Notes under the pieces: generated by a model | What the model was told of the DNA's origin: nothing | Database searches by the model: none | The model's input: the letters and a program-made list of their open reading frames with translations, nothing else | Source: Nemopilema nomurai | Lineage: Eukaryota; Cnidaria; Scyphozoa; Rhizostomeae; Rhizostomatidae | Length of the DNA: 64,000 nucleotides | Direction: 5' to 3' | NCBI GenBank assembly: GCA_003864495.1 | Contig: ML133426.1 | Location: 3,038,001-3,102,000 of the forward strand | In this document: piece by piece, positions 13,191 to 24,500 of the stretch | Position numbering within the stretch: the stretch's first letter is position 1 | Layout of the letters: each line of letters opens with the position of its first letter | Translations under genes and position numbers: made by a program

Positions 13191-14255
13191 CAGTGGCGGC
13201 TCGTGGTAGAACTTGAAGGTGGGGCTGATGACGTCATATGAACTCAAAGAAGAGACATGACGTCACAGTTAGAATATCAAAGAATGACTCAGTCTTGAGT
13301 ATTCTAACAAAAACTGTAATAAACACTTTTTAATTCAATGTTAAGTTAAGTAAAGAATTGAATCCGGAGAAACACTCTTCTAAATCTTCTCTTATGTCGT
13401 AAACACTATCTACAGTTATGCTTTTGAAGTTCCATCTTGTGCTCGATCCCCTCACCACTCTATGTCTTGTTATGTCATCCTGGCAAAGAATATTTTTACC
13501 GGAGTTATGGATGATGAACACAGTGTTTGGGCATTGCTCCCGAACCTTTACTTGAACACCGCCTGTCCTCCTACTCATGATTGCAGCCTCCTCATAAGTC
13601 TGGGCAATCAACTTTTCCTTGATATGGTAGTGATCGATAGTGCATTAAGGCCTGTAGCTGTTTTATCAGTGGGTTGCAGAAATCCATGAACCCTTTCGAT
13701 AATTTTGTTTTGCTTGATATACCTTATAATCAAAACACATTGCGTGACACAAGCGACATCCATGGTATCATCGGCCTGTATTTAAACAAAGGGCGCTTCC
13801 TGAATCTCCTTCGTCATCTTCTCTCTGTAAACTTTAAACATGCAATCCAGCAATTCGTTCTGTATTGTTTGACTTGATCCTTTAAAAACTGCTGAGTGTT
13901 TAAAGTGGTCTGCAACCTGGCTATCTAAACGCGCAACAAAATTGATAAGACCAAGAAAAACACCCGACCTGTAAGAAATCTTCTTCTCGTTGTGAGCACG
14001 TAGGGGGAGTTCGTGAGTTCGACAGAACTTTAAACAATTTATAATTTCCTTCAGGACATTTTTCAAGCGATTCTTTTCAACAATGTCTACAGTACCAAAT
14101 GTTTCGAGTTGTAAACTGTTAGTCACATGCTTTGAGGACGACTCGTGTTTTGAAATACGCTCGACTAAATCGTCGTTTCTAAAAGACTGAACACTCCAAG
14201 AACAGGCTGAACACCCCAACAACACCCCAAGAACACCCTAAGAACAAGCGATTAA
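13191..14255 (-). mobile_element. hAT element fragment (DUF4371 type)
   Basis: At 13191 the sequence CAGTGGCGGCTCGTGG looks like a hAT terminal inverted repeat, just downstream of minus-strand transposase sequence. The opposite terminus was not found in the window, and the C-terminal hATC dimerisation domain is missing, so this is a truncated and internally deleted copy. Its upstream end adjoins a low-complexity AACACCCC-rich stretch at 14200-14270. Confidence 0.65.
13330..14225 (-). pseudogene. hAT transposase N-terminal/DUF4371 relic
   Basis: Minus-strand frames read in order: a KHESSSKHV zinc-finger tail (His-x5-His type), RLKNVLKEIINCLKFCRTHELPLRAHNEKK, NFVARLDSQVADHF, SQTIQNELLDCM, EIQEAPFV, an in-frame stop, then DDTMDVACVTQCVL and RYIKQNKIIERVHGFL. 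After a frameshift near 13615 come AQTYEEAAIMSRRTGG and VVRGSSTRWNFKS. This matches the DUF4371/RNase-H-like half of ZMYM1-type hAT transposases. With a nonsense codon, a frameshift and no hATC domain it cannot be functional. Confidence 0.75.
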
Positions 14256-14403
14256 GCGACTGAACACCCTTTCAAACATATCAAAATCGGCATATCATTC
14301 GAAAAATAATTTGGTCAATCAATAAAAATTAATTTTGGGGCAGGAAAGGGCCTGATAAGTCTAATGCTGTTGGTGTTGTTACAACCAACTGATGTTTTGC
14401 GCG

Positions 14404-15020
14404 TTAAAAGTGTGAACGGGGGTTTGTACACGGGAATGGTGACAACTTGTTTCGTAGCAAGCATTGTAGCAGATGCGATCGCAGTCTGACTTGGTCATAG
14501 CTGACGAGGGAAATTTCATCTCCAAGGAGGATGCTTTGGACGAATGCTATGCTGAAAACACCGCAATCAATTCCATTACTTTGTTGCTGAACAGAAGCAA
14601 TTTTTACTTTGATTGTATCAGATGGGCATTTCATTATTTGACAGATTTGTTGCTTGATCTTTTGTGTAATTGCACCCGAGAAAAGGCTGTCCAACCAAAA
14701 TATTTCTCCCTCCTGACAACCACATGTGCTTAGTGCCACCCAATGAAATCTGCCATCATGAATAATCTGGACAAAAGGTGTATTTTTGCATGGATTTAAA
14801 TTTAAGTGTCTTGCAATCCTGATGCGTTTTGAATATCTCTACCAAGCATTTTTTGAAAAACATTAATGACATTGTCGTTTAACATCCTGTTTTTAGAAAA
14901 AGCTGATAGATCGTTTTGTGTGAGATCCTCTCTTGCTCCTTCCTCAGTAATGGGATCAATTTCTCTTTCATATATTTTAAACTTCTTTGCTTCCTCTGTC
15001 TGATCTCTCTCTCTCCGATT
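14404..15020 (-). pseudogene. Ulp1-like C48 cysteine protease domain
   Basis: Residues near 14870-14760 (MLNDNVINVFQKMLGR) lead into HDGRFHWVALSTCGC (catalytic His), EIFWLDSLFSG (Asp) and SVQQQSNGIDCGVFSIAFVQS (Gln and nucleophile Cys), ending NKLSPFPCTNPRSHF and a stop at 14404. The His-Asp-Gln-Cys order and spacing are those of the SUMO/NEDD8-protease C48 family. C48 domains are known as passengers in some plant and animal transposons. Here the domain is the C-terminus of the MULE gene. The core from HW to the stop is open, but the upstream linker is frameshifted. Confidence 0.8.
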
Positions 15021-15037
15021 CGATTTACATGTTGGCT

Positions 15038-15893
15038 CTAACGTTTCCGCATCGGTAAACTCTGTAGTGAAGGCCTTGATTTTTTCCTTTTTTCATCCCT
15101 ACAGGTATTTGCGGGTAGCAACTGCAAACCCTTCTCCGTCGAATAGGCAGCGTGAAGTTTTCTTTTTAAGAGGGTCAGAGTTTCATGAGTCTCTGACAAA
15201 TTTTCAGTTCTATCCTGCACAAGGAAATTAAGCCTCCTAATTTCATCCAGAGTCTCCCGACAAAGTGGCCCATAACATTTTTCCTGCGATTTCGGAGATT
15301 GTTGGCTGGAAGATGAATCGTTACCTAATTCATGTCGAAGATTCATTTCTTGGTCATTTTGGGAATCAGGCTGCTGAGAGTCTTCAAAATCTAGCAAAAA
15401 ATCACGGGACCTGTGTTGCTGAATTTCTTCATCAAGTGTCATGAATGGCGAATTGCGATATGCAGGCGATAATGCTTCCCATGACCAATTTGGAAATACA
15501 TTGAATACTGCAATAAATGCTTGCAGAGGTACGCAGAATGTCTCCAATCGTAACAAGAACAATTTGGTATCGCTGTATCGTCTCCAAAACTTAATTGGTG
15601 CTCTTCCGGTAGCACGTTTCTTGAAATGCTTGTGACTGTAAACTTGCCCATGCTTTTCATTGAAACATAGGACGATGGGATGTCACTTGCACGGTCGCAT
15701 TTTTTCCAAGCAACTCTTTATGAAGCTGTTTAGCCGATTCATCAAATACTTCGGAATGCTGTCGGTATGACGAATCCATCTTTATATTAGCATCGCAATA
15801 CCTACATTGAGAATAAAATCTTTCAATTTGCATTTGAAAAATACTTAAAATAAATTGAAATCGAGTAAATATCGTTCCATTCGTAAATTCCAT
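15038..15893 (-). pseudogene. SWIM zinc-finger region of the MULE protein
   Basis: The frame 15660-15439 holds ISRNVLPEEHQLSFGDDTAIPNCSCYDWRHSAYLCKHLLQYS, a SWIM finger: Cys-Ser-Cys, then Cys-Lys-His ten residues later. A shift into the frame 15562-15038 gives FPNWSWEALSPAYRNSPFMTLD and then a charged linker with CRETLDEIRRLNFLVQDRTENLSETHETLTLLKRKL, likely a coiled coil. A segment at 15893-15657 precedes the finger. SWIM fingers bind DNA or protein in MULE transposases. One or more frameshifts are present. Confidence 0.75.
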
Positions 15894-16199
15894 AGGCCAT
15901 CATGACATTCAAGCACAGATGACATTTGCAACCACATCGGACCACCTAAAAGAGCTTTCCAATTTGCTTGAAGTTGTGCAATGCTACTTAAATTCAACAA
16001 TTTTGTCTCAGAAATCATAAGCGACATTTGAAATGCACCCTATAACTATTGGTAATGTGGTAAATGTCCCTTTGGATATATAACGTTATATAACATATGC
16101 AGTTCTTTTATATCACATAATATTAGAACATAACCTTATTGAATTGCAATAAAGCTTTGAATTTAATTAGCTGAATACTTACTTCTCAAATTTGTCTGC

Positions 16200-16667
16200 A
16201 AATAATTGCCCAGTAAGTATTGTAAGCATTCCAGTGAGCGAAGTTTTAGAGTGCCTTTCCAGGTACTGGTACTTCAGTGACTCATTTTGACGCTCTGTGC
16301 CATTGTTGGTGTTACAATTAACGAGAAACCTGTTTTGACGATAAGCTTGAATCCATCTCTGAAATTGAAAAACAGTTCGAACGACAGATAAAACATATGA
16401 CGCTGTTAAACGTATGATCTAAATTAAGATAATAGTTGATTTAATATTTGTGACACCATTGAGTTTATTACATCAATTTCCATGAAAATTTTTTGGGTCC
16501 TGAAAATCAAATGCATTTATAATTTCCTAAGTGAAAAACTTCATGATTTATTTATTGATATTTTTCTTATTTTTTTTATTGATTACTTTTTAATGTTAAA
16601 CCAATAACTCTCTATATAAGCCACTAATTTGCTGTATTCTGGGCTGTTCCAGATTTTTGACTCTTTC
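16200..16667 (-). pseudogene. MULE transposase core, second half
   Basis: Directly left of the LINE target duplication the same protein continues: EHDMKESKIWNSPEYSKLVAYIESYW, reading out of the duplicated site. After non-coding sequence WIQAYRQNRFLVNCNTNNGTERQN and KYQYLERHSKTSLTGMLTIL follow, as in SWIM-type MULE transposases. The intervening sequence near 16590-16400 is probably an intron. Confidence 0.65.
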
Positions 16668-16683
16668 ATGTCATGTTCCGCTT
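16668..16683. repeat. LINE target-site duplication, left copy
   Basis: ATGTCATGTTCCGCTT. It matches 18249-18264 at 15 of 16 positions and directly abuts the truncated 5' end of the LINE. Confidence 0.85.
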
Positions 16684-18248
16684 ATGATAGTGATAGTGAA
16701 GTTAGAGATGACGGTTATGATAGTGAAGTTAGAGATAAGTGAATTGTTGAAGATGAAGCAGCAGTGATTATGAATGATGCGTTTCCAACTAGGGAAGAAG
16801 TGGACAAAGCAGTAAAAAGCCTGAGTAATGGAAGTAATACGATGGTATAACAGCAGAAGTACTGAAGTTGGAGCAAGTTAGACTGTGGGTTTGTTGGTTG
16901 TTGTAGCTGTTTTGGGAAGAAGGAGAGCTACCAGCAGATTGAAAAGTAGCAAAGATGATTAACATATACAAAGGTAAAGGAGATGCGCTGGTTACTGACA
17001 ACTACCGAGGCATTTTATTGACACCTCACATTTTGAAAGCACTAGAGAAGGTTGTTGGTCAGAGAATCAGAGAGGCTTGTAGTCTGAGTAAGTGGCAGTT
17101 CGGGTTCACACCAGGAAAGAGCACAACGGATGCTATCTTCATAGTGCGGTCCTATATTGAAGCAGCTCGAAGAAGAAATCAACTTGGTTCTCAATGTTTT
17201 TGGATTTAGAGAAGGCGTTTGACAATGTTCCATGGAACATATTAGCAAAGGTACTAAGATCAAAAGGGATTGGAAAGAAAATGATGAAAATCATTAATGA
17301 AATGTATAGGGATTCGACAGCGTTGCTTCAAGTAGGACAGCAGAGGAATCAAGTGAAGGTGAGAAAAGGGGTGAAGCAGGGATCAGCATTAAGTCCGTTG
17401 TTGTTCTGCCTGGTAATGGATGCCGTTTCTGTGAAAACGATTGGGAGACACTTTATGTATGCAGATGATACAGTGCTGATGGCTGACACCATTGAAGAGC
17501 TGCAAGCTTCTCTGATAAGTTGGAAGGAGGGCCTGAAAGAATTTGGTTTGTCAAGAAAACGAAGTGGATGGTAGTTAGCAAGTCAGAATGGGAGGGTGAT
17601 GGCAAAATCTGGTGTGACGGAGTTGAAGTGGAGAAAGTGCCTGAATTCTGCTACTTAGGGGTGATGCTGGATCAGACAGCAGATCCGGCAGTCAGTGTAA
17701 GGCATAGAAGGCAGGCAGCTTTGATGAAACAGAGGGAGGTCTCGTCGGTGATCTGGGGCCGTCAGTTCTCAAGGGCCACCAAAGTGAAGGTCTTCAACCG
17801 GACGGTGGAGAAGTCTCTTCTCTATGGAATGGAAGTGGTGCCAATGAGAACGGATGCGCAGTCTTTGATGGAAGCTGGACAGATGAGGGGTCTGCGGGCT
17901 ATCATGGGAATGAGCCTGTTGGAAAAACGGCACAGCACTGACATCAGACAGGAGCTGTGCACTGGAAGTTCTGTGGACACCTGGGAAAAAAGAAGCTTGG
18001 GGTGGTTAGGGCACGTGGTAAGAAGAGGTGATGATGAAGCTGGAGTGAAGTGGTAACAGGCAACTTTCAGTCGGCAGACCCCCATTGTATTGGTATCGAG
18101 CGATGGACAACATCTTGAAGAAGAAGGGGCTGGCGATGGCGGATGCGATGGACAGGAACAGATGGAAAGCGGCCATTGGGAGCGTCAGAGGACACGCCGC
18201 GGCTCCGCGGTACCCCTTTCGCCGGAGAGGGCCCCCTGAGGGATGATG
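16684..18248 (+). mobile_element. 5'-truncated LINE with 16-bp target duplication
   Basis: A non-LTR retrotransposon inserted into the MULE gene. It is flanked by ATGTCAT(G/A)TTCCGCTT at 16668-16683 and 18249-18264, which match at 15 of 16 bases. The 3' end is a short GATGAT-type simple tail. About 1.57 kb remains, holding RT and the C-terminal part but no endonuclease. The duplication lies inside coding sequence of the host element, and removing one copy restores its reading sense. Confidence 0.88.
16770..18235 (+). pseudogene. LINE reverse transcriptase ORF, frameshifted
   Basis: Plus-strand fragments read in order: INIYKGKGDALVTDNYRGI (16955), FGFTPGKSTTDAIF, FLDLEKAFDNVPWNIL (first Asp), GVKQGSALSPLLFCLVMDAV, HFMYADDTVLMAD (YADD box), then, after a frame change near 17560, EFCYLGVMLDQTADP and LYGMEVVPMRTDAQSLMEAGQMRGLRAIMGM, RSLGWLGHVVRRGDD. 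After a further frame change near 18055 come RPPLYWYRAMDNILKKKGL and DRNRWKAAIGSVRGHAA. At least three frameshifts separate the frames. It differs clearly from the LINE at 1579-3514. Confidence 0.85.
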
Positions 18249-18264
18249 ATGTCATATTCCGCTT
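18249..18264. repeat. LINE target-site duplication, right copy
   Basis: ATGTCATATTCCGCTT, directly after the simple GATGAT tail of the LINE. The G-to-A difference from the left copy is post-insertion divergence. Confidence 0.85.
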
Positions 18265-18925
18265 GTTCCGCTTTTTCTTCTGTGTATGATCGAGCAATCC
18301 GCCTTAACATCTGCAACACCTCTTTGCGTACCTTCACACAACCGTTTGTTGTCTTCCTCAACCATCGATCCCAAGCTTGTTCCCGGTGGAAATCACAAAT
18401 AAATGTGAAACAACCTTTAAGAAATTAATTTAGAAGAATTAGCTGTTTGAGGAGTTGGGATTTTTTACAAAACGTGAAAAATATAATGTTCTGCTTGACA
18501 CAAAAAAAGAACTGTCATGCATAATTGGGTGCATATATTCTATAACTAAAACACAATATCTCCAACATTTCAAAATAATGTGCTAGTTAAAAGTAGCTGA
18601 GCTATATTGTACCTATGTTATTAGATTACTTTATTGTACCTGGAAAACCCTGCTCAGTTGCTTTTATCTCTTCATTTGAATAATCTATCACGAAATAACG
18701 TGGCATAAATTGAGGATTCCATTCCCGTATTATGCGCATTGCCTCGGCAATATTTTCTGTCGACTCTCCTTCGCAGACAAATGTCGCAACAACTTGATAA
18801 TCGACGTTTGTCTTGACCACCAAGAAAAACAGTGGAAACGCATATCGTGTCATGCGGTATGTAGCATCCAATAGAGCTAGTTCATTCCCATATCCCCGGA
18901 GAAGCCTACGTTGCCACGATTTCAC
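18265..18925 (-). pseudogene. MULE DDE transposase core, first half
   Basis: Starts KSWQRRLLRGYGNELALLDATYRMTRYAFPLFFLVVKTNVDYQVV, with the first Asp in LLDATY, then IIREWNPQFMPRYFVIDYSNEE carrying the second Asp. After a gap near 18620-18430 the frame resumes as CFTFICDFHREQAWDRWLRKTTNGCVKVR and ends ARSYTEEKAEQAEYD at the LINE junction. This is the RNase-H fold catalytic half that cuts DNA at element ends. The coding sense continues across the LINE into 16667. Confidence 0.75.
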
Positions 18926-19164
18926 GATAGAACCCTTCTAAAAGTATATTTTCTTCGTATCACAAAATTATAAATAATTTTCTAAATGTTAACAATTATT
19001 GTCGCTCATGTTTCTCGATGACTTCAAGGGACGCATTACTCGTCAGTCCTAGCAATATAAAGATTAAAAAAATCTCCATTGACCTTCTTCTGTTCTCCCC
19101 TTCCCTTGTTTTTCTGTTTTTGTCACAACATGTTCAAGGGAAGAAATGAAAAATGCTACACATG

Positions 19165-19953
19165 CCTTGTTATGCTACCTACTTTTTGTTTTTGTGCTAA
19201 TTTTCTTTTGTCTTTTGCTGGTTTTTGTCGATCAACTCCATGGTGACAGTCAAATCTTTTATGACCCAAGATGAAAAAAGGCATTCCATTGAACTTATGG
19301 TGCTCATCTTCCCATAGTACTTTGTGCTTTTTGGAATTCGGATCTATGTCAATAGGATATGAATAGTCACATTAAGACAAGCCCTATGAAGTCTCAAACA
19401 CAAATTTCATACATTTCTAATCTGTAGAGTCAGTATTTCAGTGTAGAGTAAAGTTATCCAGCATGAATTTCACATTTGAATACATGTAACTTGTTTTCAA
19501 AGTCCAAAAGGATAACCACGCCAAGATTTTTAAAAGTCACACGCTGCAACGTTTGTGCTTGTTTCTAATTCATTGGAGAATTGTGAAATTGTGCAGCATA
19601 TGAACATATATATTTTCAAGAAGAACAGCTACAGTAACTGGGGGCTAAAGCAATCGAAAAGCATAGAAATGTATGTCAAACATTTCTATTTGTATTTTTA
19701 TGTGAAAATCGAAGATGTTGTTGTCACCCTTGTATTATTTCTTTTCAGAAAAATGAAAAATTCATTAAAAAGATTTACCTCCGTTACCGAAATTCTTTGT
19801 AGACCAATGGGTAACATATCGTGATGTTGATTGAATTTCATGTTGGTTGATGAGGTCCAGTGCTTCCGGTAATGTTTCTGTCGTGTATATTTTGTCACCA
19901 TCCGTTTCAACAGCATTTTCTGAAACTTTACAATCGTATTTTAATAATTTCAA
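19165..19953 (-). pseudogene. MULE transposase N-terminal exons
   Basis: Two coding blocks separated by non-coding sequence. The upstream block (19953-19765) has TETLPEALDLINQHEIQSTSRYVTHW, like the N-terminal domain of cnidarian SWIM-type transposases. The second (about 19345-19165) has LWEDEHHKFNGMPFFILGHKRFDCHHGVDRQ followed by a lysine-rich tail. Cys and His in FDCHHG may belong to a zinc-binding domain. Exact splice sites were not resolved. Confidence 0.55.
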
Positions 19954-20457
19954 AATCTTTCTCTAAAAAATACCTGAATATCGGCCTATCAAGTCCTTCA
20001 AGTAAATTGCTGTATCGACTAATAAAAACGGTTTATGCTAAACGAACTGATTGAAAAAACTACAATAGCTGACTAACAATGACCAAAAATTTGACTGTAG
20101 TAGATGGTTGCTGTTGCATAGCTAGAAGCAACGATATTATTTAGCACGAAGCCATAAATGCTGAATTTTTTACTGGGTTGTCGGTATCCATCTTGCCCTC
20201 GTGTTGCCCGCCTGGAAATTAGTTTCGCACCAAAAACTGAAAATGCACTTTCCCGGAAATAATACTGTAGTGAGAGTTGTAACTGACAGCTGGGATGCTA
20301 CACCAGCACCAAATTTATTCTAAAGCCTGGTTTCCAGGCTTAAGGCAACATTGTCAATTTACTTAAATCATTGTGAACATTGTAATTATGTTTTCCGGAT
20401 TCCCCTGAAAAAGATGTGGGCTCGTGGTGCTACGGAATGAATGCTTTCAGGGGTAGT

Positions 20458-20762
20458 CAGTGCCGCAGATAGGGGGAGGGGGCAGGGGGCAATTTGCCCC
20501 AGAGCCTTGGCCTGAAAGGGGCCCCCAAATTATGATGGAAATTTTTTCAACTTGTGAATTTGTTCACATTCATGAAAAATATACGGATTCATCTTTTTAG
20601 CTGAGTTACCCTGAGTATCGCAAAATTATACTTATTGGTGGGAGGGAGCCCTGATAAAATTAGGAAACCCATATAATCTTATTTATGGCCAGTTCAAGTG
20701 AGTCATGTTTGCATTTAGAATCATTGCATAAAGTTATATGAAAAGCGTAGTTCTATGTAATT

Positions 20763-20801
<39 letters not shown>

Positions 20802-21129
20802 TGCGTAGAATAAATACTTGATTTCTTTTTAAATTTTAACCTCCTGTAGCACATTAGAACAAAAATAACCAGAATTGAAGGAACACATTTTGAAGTCAAC
20901 TTTGATCAGCTAAAAGTGTGTGGTCAAGAGCGTATTCAAATCGCTTATCTTTAAAATTAATGATATGAATTTATACCATTTTAGAAAATTTTATTCATAT
21001 TCTATTACGTGCAAAAAAGTTTGGAAATAATGGGCGTTTCCCATTCTAACAAGGGTGTTTTTTGGATCCGACTCCAGGGCCCCGACCGGGACTTTGCCCC
21101 AGGGCCCAAGCCGCCTCTTGGCGGCCCTG
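20458..21129. mobile_element. Candidate hAT-like MITE with GC-rich ends
   Basis: The left end CAGTGCCGCAGATAGGGGG and the right end, read inverted, CAGGGCCGCCAAGAGGCGG resemble each other, and both are followed inward by GGGGCAA/GGGGCAAA blocks. The interior is AT-rich and non-coding with a TA microsatellite at 20765-20799. The 8-bp flanks do not match, so the target duplication is lost or the ends are misplaced. Confidence 0.4.
20767..20799. repeat. (TA)n microsatellite
   Basis: About 16 uninterrupted TA dinucleotides inside the candidate MITE. Confidence 0.9.
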
Positions 21130-21179
21130 GCCCCAGCACATACCTACTTAAAATTATCAGTTTTTTTTAAAAGAAAATA

Positions 21180-21523
21180 GTATAGCTCGGATTTGCTTTC
21201 TTGATATCAATTCACCTTCGTTTATAAGACGGAGAAGATTTCGTTGAAAAAACGGCTTGTTTGGGTCACACTGTCATGGCGCCAGCTGTTTCACAACAAA
21301 TCAATGCTTGCTCGATCCAGTCTATTTTAGAACAATGAGTGGGCCAGAGCGAAAACGCGCGACTTTGAAGCCCGATCCAGTCTTTTTCTGAATCAGTAGA
21401 TTTCTGTGGATGTGATGCTTCGGTTCCTCGTTCCCAGACTGTTGCTTTCACGAAACGGAAAGCCCTAACCGATCTTGGGACTAAAATTGGGTGTTGTCAA
21501 CGAAGAAAGCAGCTCACTTCATA
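21180..21523 (+). promoter_or_regulatory. Arp2 5'UTR and proximal promoter region
   Basis: Unique, relatively CpG-rich DNA directly upstream of the Arp2 ATG. CGATCCAGTCT occurs twice, 60 bp apart (21313-21323 and 21373-21383). No clear TATA box was identified. The ATG has A at -3 and G at +4, a good animal initiation context. The transcription start cannot be placed from sequence. Confidence 0.4.
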
Positions 21524-21571
21524 ATGGATAGCAAGGGGAATAATGTTATTGTTTGCGATAATGGAACAGGG
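21524..21571 (+). CDS. ACTR2: Arp2 exon 1
   Basis: Encodes the first 16 residues, [16 protein letters not shown], with the start of the nucleotide-binding phosphate-1 loop. The donor GTGAGT follows at 21572. Phase 0. Confidence 0.95.
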
Positions 21572-24500
21572 GTGAGTCTAGATGAGTATAATTTTATTTT
21601 TTAATCTTAAGGTACATATAGCTGGATAACTGACCGGCCTATGTCAATACAACCTCCAAGGCAAGGAAGGTAGAAGGTAGCAATTTTGTATTTGTTTCTA
21701 CCATTCTTCCGAAGGTAGATTTTGGACACTGAGAAGCTTAAGCTTATCGAGCAGTGCCCTGGTCCTTCCTTTCGATGTCACCACACCTTATGATTCCTTA
21801 TGCCTGGAATTACAAGGAGCTGGCAACATTCCTCACTCTGGGTGAAAGTTTGGTCATGCCAGTGACTAGAACCACGGACCCTTGGGTCTGTAGTCAGCGC
21901 CTCTAACCACTGAACTATCCTTTTGCCGTGTTCGAATGTCCCAAACCTTTTTAATATATAATAGTGCGCAATTGTTAGATAATATAGAAACAAAAAAGCA
22001 AGGTACTTTGTGCGGGCGATTGGTCTCGACTTCGAAGGAAGTATGCTCATTATATAGTGACTCAATATCCATATGTATCTTCTACTTCAGGTTATAGCAG
22101 CCAAGTTTACTCTTTCTCGCGACTTCATTGGTTAAAACACAAAGTTCTTTTGAAGAATTTGTTTGAATATTTTTTGAAAGTTGTTATACAAGGCAATATA
22201 CAGGCTTTTTAAAAATATATATTTGTGTTGCCCTTAGCCCTTAAATGCAACACTTGATGTACATCACCATGTAAAATCAGTGTAAAAAATTTGGTCCTAT
22301 CTAGATAAAATTTTATTTGCAAATAGTTTGCAAACAACAAAAGCCATTCTCTGATCCAGATTGACATCTTCGATTTTGTATCTTGGTAGCTCAAAATGAA
22401 ATCTTAATCTAAAATTAGTTTATGTTTAGACCATTTGGGTGCCAGTTACTTAGTTTTTAAATTTTGAAAATGGATGAATTTGCAACCTGACCACCCAAAC
22501 AAAATTTCTGGCACAGATTAATTTCAATATGAAGATTCAAATTGTATGATCCATTTTTACTTAATGTGCAGATAAAAATTGCCTGGATCAGAGATTAACG
22601 TTGGTCAGTTAACATATCTTATGAATACCTTGAATATAAAATAGAGTGGAATTTGAAAACACAATTTGATGCCCATTTGTTTATTTATTCCAAAATGACC
22701 CACATTGACCTATAGCACCTATTCAATGCTTTTAATACTTCTCCAAATTAACTATTCCACCATTTTGAACCATGATAACATATTCCGTAAAGTTAACATT
22801 TTTTAACTTTCTTTTTGCCAAATAATCACCTCAAGGTAGGCAATTAGAAAATTTTTGCAGTTTATCATCTTGAGTTTCTGTACAGTATATGCAGTGGTGA
22901 AGCTAGCCTTGAGGAGATTTCCCTGTTTCTTGGAGGCTGGTCTGGGGATATAACTATGCATAAGAAAAATCATAGTGTAGCCTTCCACCAACTCTCTCAT
23001 TTTATAAAAAGGGACTGAACAGTTTGAGCATCAAAAAAAGAATTATTGATGATAACAACTTTTATAATATCTCTTTGATAAAGCCAACTACACATGACTT
23101 CTTTCCTTTATCTATTTAAACAAACCTGTGGGTGACATTCACATATTATATATAGTCATTCCATTGGCACCATCTCAGATTCAGTTGAAAATTGTACCAC
23201 AAAATACTATGCTAAAAATACCACCATCAACATCATGATGTCAGGAAACATTTTGCATTTTGGACTTATAGAACATTTTCACTGACTTAAACACTCAGCA
23301 ACTCAAAAACTTTAGAAGAAATCAGTTTGAAAAATTGGTCTCCAAGTGGTATTCTACTCCTAGAACACATTTCTGGCATTTTGTTTTACTATTACTCACT
23401 AGTTTTGAGAATACAGCTGGTTTGAAAGGATAAACACATTGGTTTTTAGGAGTCAACTATTTAATATATGTTCTAGACTCTGAATAAAGCCACATTTTAA
23501 AAGATTTTTTTTAAAATGTTGAGATTTTGTTTGTGTTTTAAGGCATTAAAAAGGAGTGTCAAAGTTGAAACTTGATGCAAAATTCACTCATTTTGAAAGA
23601 TGTGTACCATACATATTAATTGTCTTGTTACTTAGCATTTGAGCTGTTAGCCTCATCAATGACAAAAGGATGATGTTATATGGATGGTTTTTGCTTTTGC
23701 TATCAAACATAATAGGGTCATTCCATGTTAGTTCACCAGATAAAAGTTAAAGTATACACCCACCATCTTGGATTTTATTCATTTTGCAAATAAATGTTCT
23801 TTTGATGTAGTTTACCAAAGTTCTTCTTGATGAAATTCTGCAGGTTCGATGGCTTTACATTAAGGTCTATTAGGGTAAAATATGAAGTGTAAGGCTGGAA
23901 CTTTAGGTAGAACTTAATGTGTTTATCAAATGATGTATTTTGTTCATTTGAAATGATGTGTTTCAGTTTAAAGAAGCTTTATTATTTTGTGTTTTCAATT
24001 AAATTTCAATCTTGAGTTTTGTGTGACACACATCAATTTCTGGATGTGAAAGCTCTTCTGTTAATAAGATCTTGGAAAATGTGGTTACATATTCTATTCA
24101 CTGATACTCAGACAAAATGGTTGTCCAGTCACTGAAACTCAAAATGAGACTTCACCATGAGCTGCAGGGATCTTGAAAATACAGGTCCTGCTTTCAGAAA
24201 GAAGTTTTAAAAAAATCATGATATGTCAACATAGGCAAGTCCTTAGTGTACCAAATCACTACATTCTGTTATGTTATGATTTTGTTATTTTAGCCTTCTT
24301 CCCAGATCGAGCAGGACTGCTAATATGAAGCAGGACCAAACCTTAAAATATTATACTGATAAACAGGAAAAAATACAGGACTGCCATAGTATAGAGTTAT
24401 GTTTGGGGGCAATGAACTGTTGTCTCTTTTCAAGGTTTGTTAAATATCACAAATTTGCTAGCATATATCAAGACAATATCAATCTTGAAAAACCATCTTC

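Larger units (their letters stand above)
14404..19953 (-). pseudogene. MULE-type transposase gene, SWIM plus C48 protease
   Basis: A minus-strand, intron-containing transposase gene read from 19953 down to 14404. Segments in order: an N-terminal DNA-binding-like exon (TLPEALDLINQHE, near 19850); a second exon (VLWEDEHHKFNGMPFFILGHKRFDCHHG, 19330-19240); the DDE domain (ELALLDATYR and FVIDYSNEE with two catalytic Asp, 18925-18630); FICDFHREQAWDRW (18410); SKIWNSPEYSKLVAYIESYW (16660-16600); YRQNRFLVNCNTNNGTERQN (16350-16300); a SWIM zinc finger; and a Ulp1-like protease. Several frameshifts and a LINE insertion show it is dead. It looks like a Mutator-like element gene, though terminal repeats were not found and a decayed domesticated gene is possible. 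Confidence 0.7.

Noticed and set aside
20100..20330. Minus-strand stretch with ESAFSVFGAKLISRR-like residues
   Set aside because: It looks faintly like a transposase C-terminus, but I cannot name the family and frames are broken.
21852..21926. Functional tRNA gene on the minus strand
   Set aside because: The A-box-like and B-box-like words fit a tRNA head, but the B box is degenerate and an unrelated body follows, as in a SINE.
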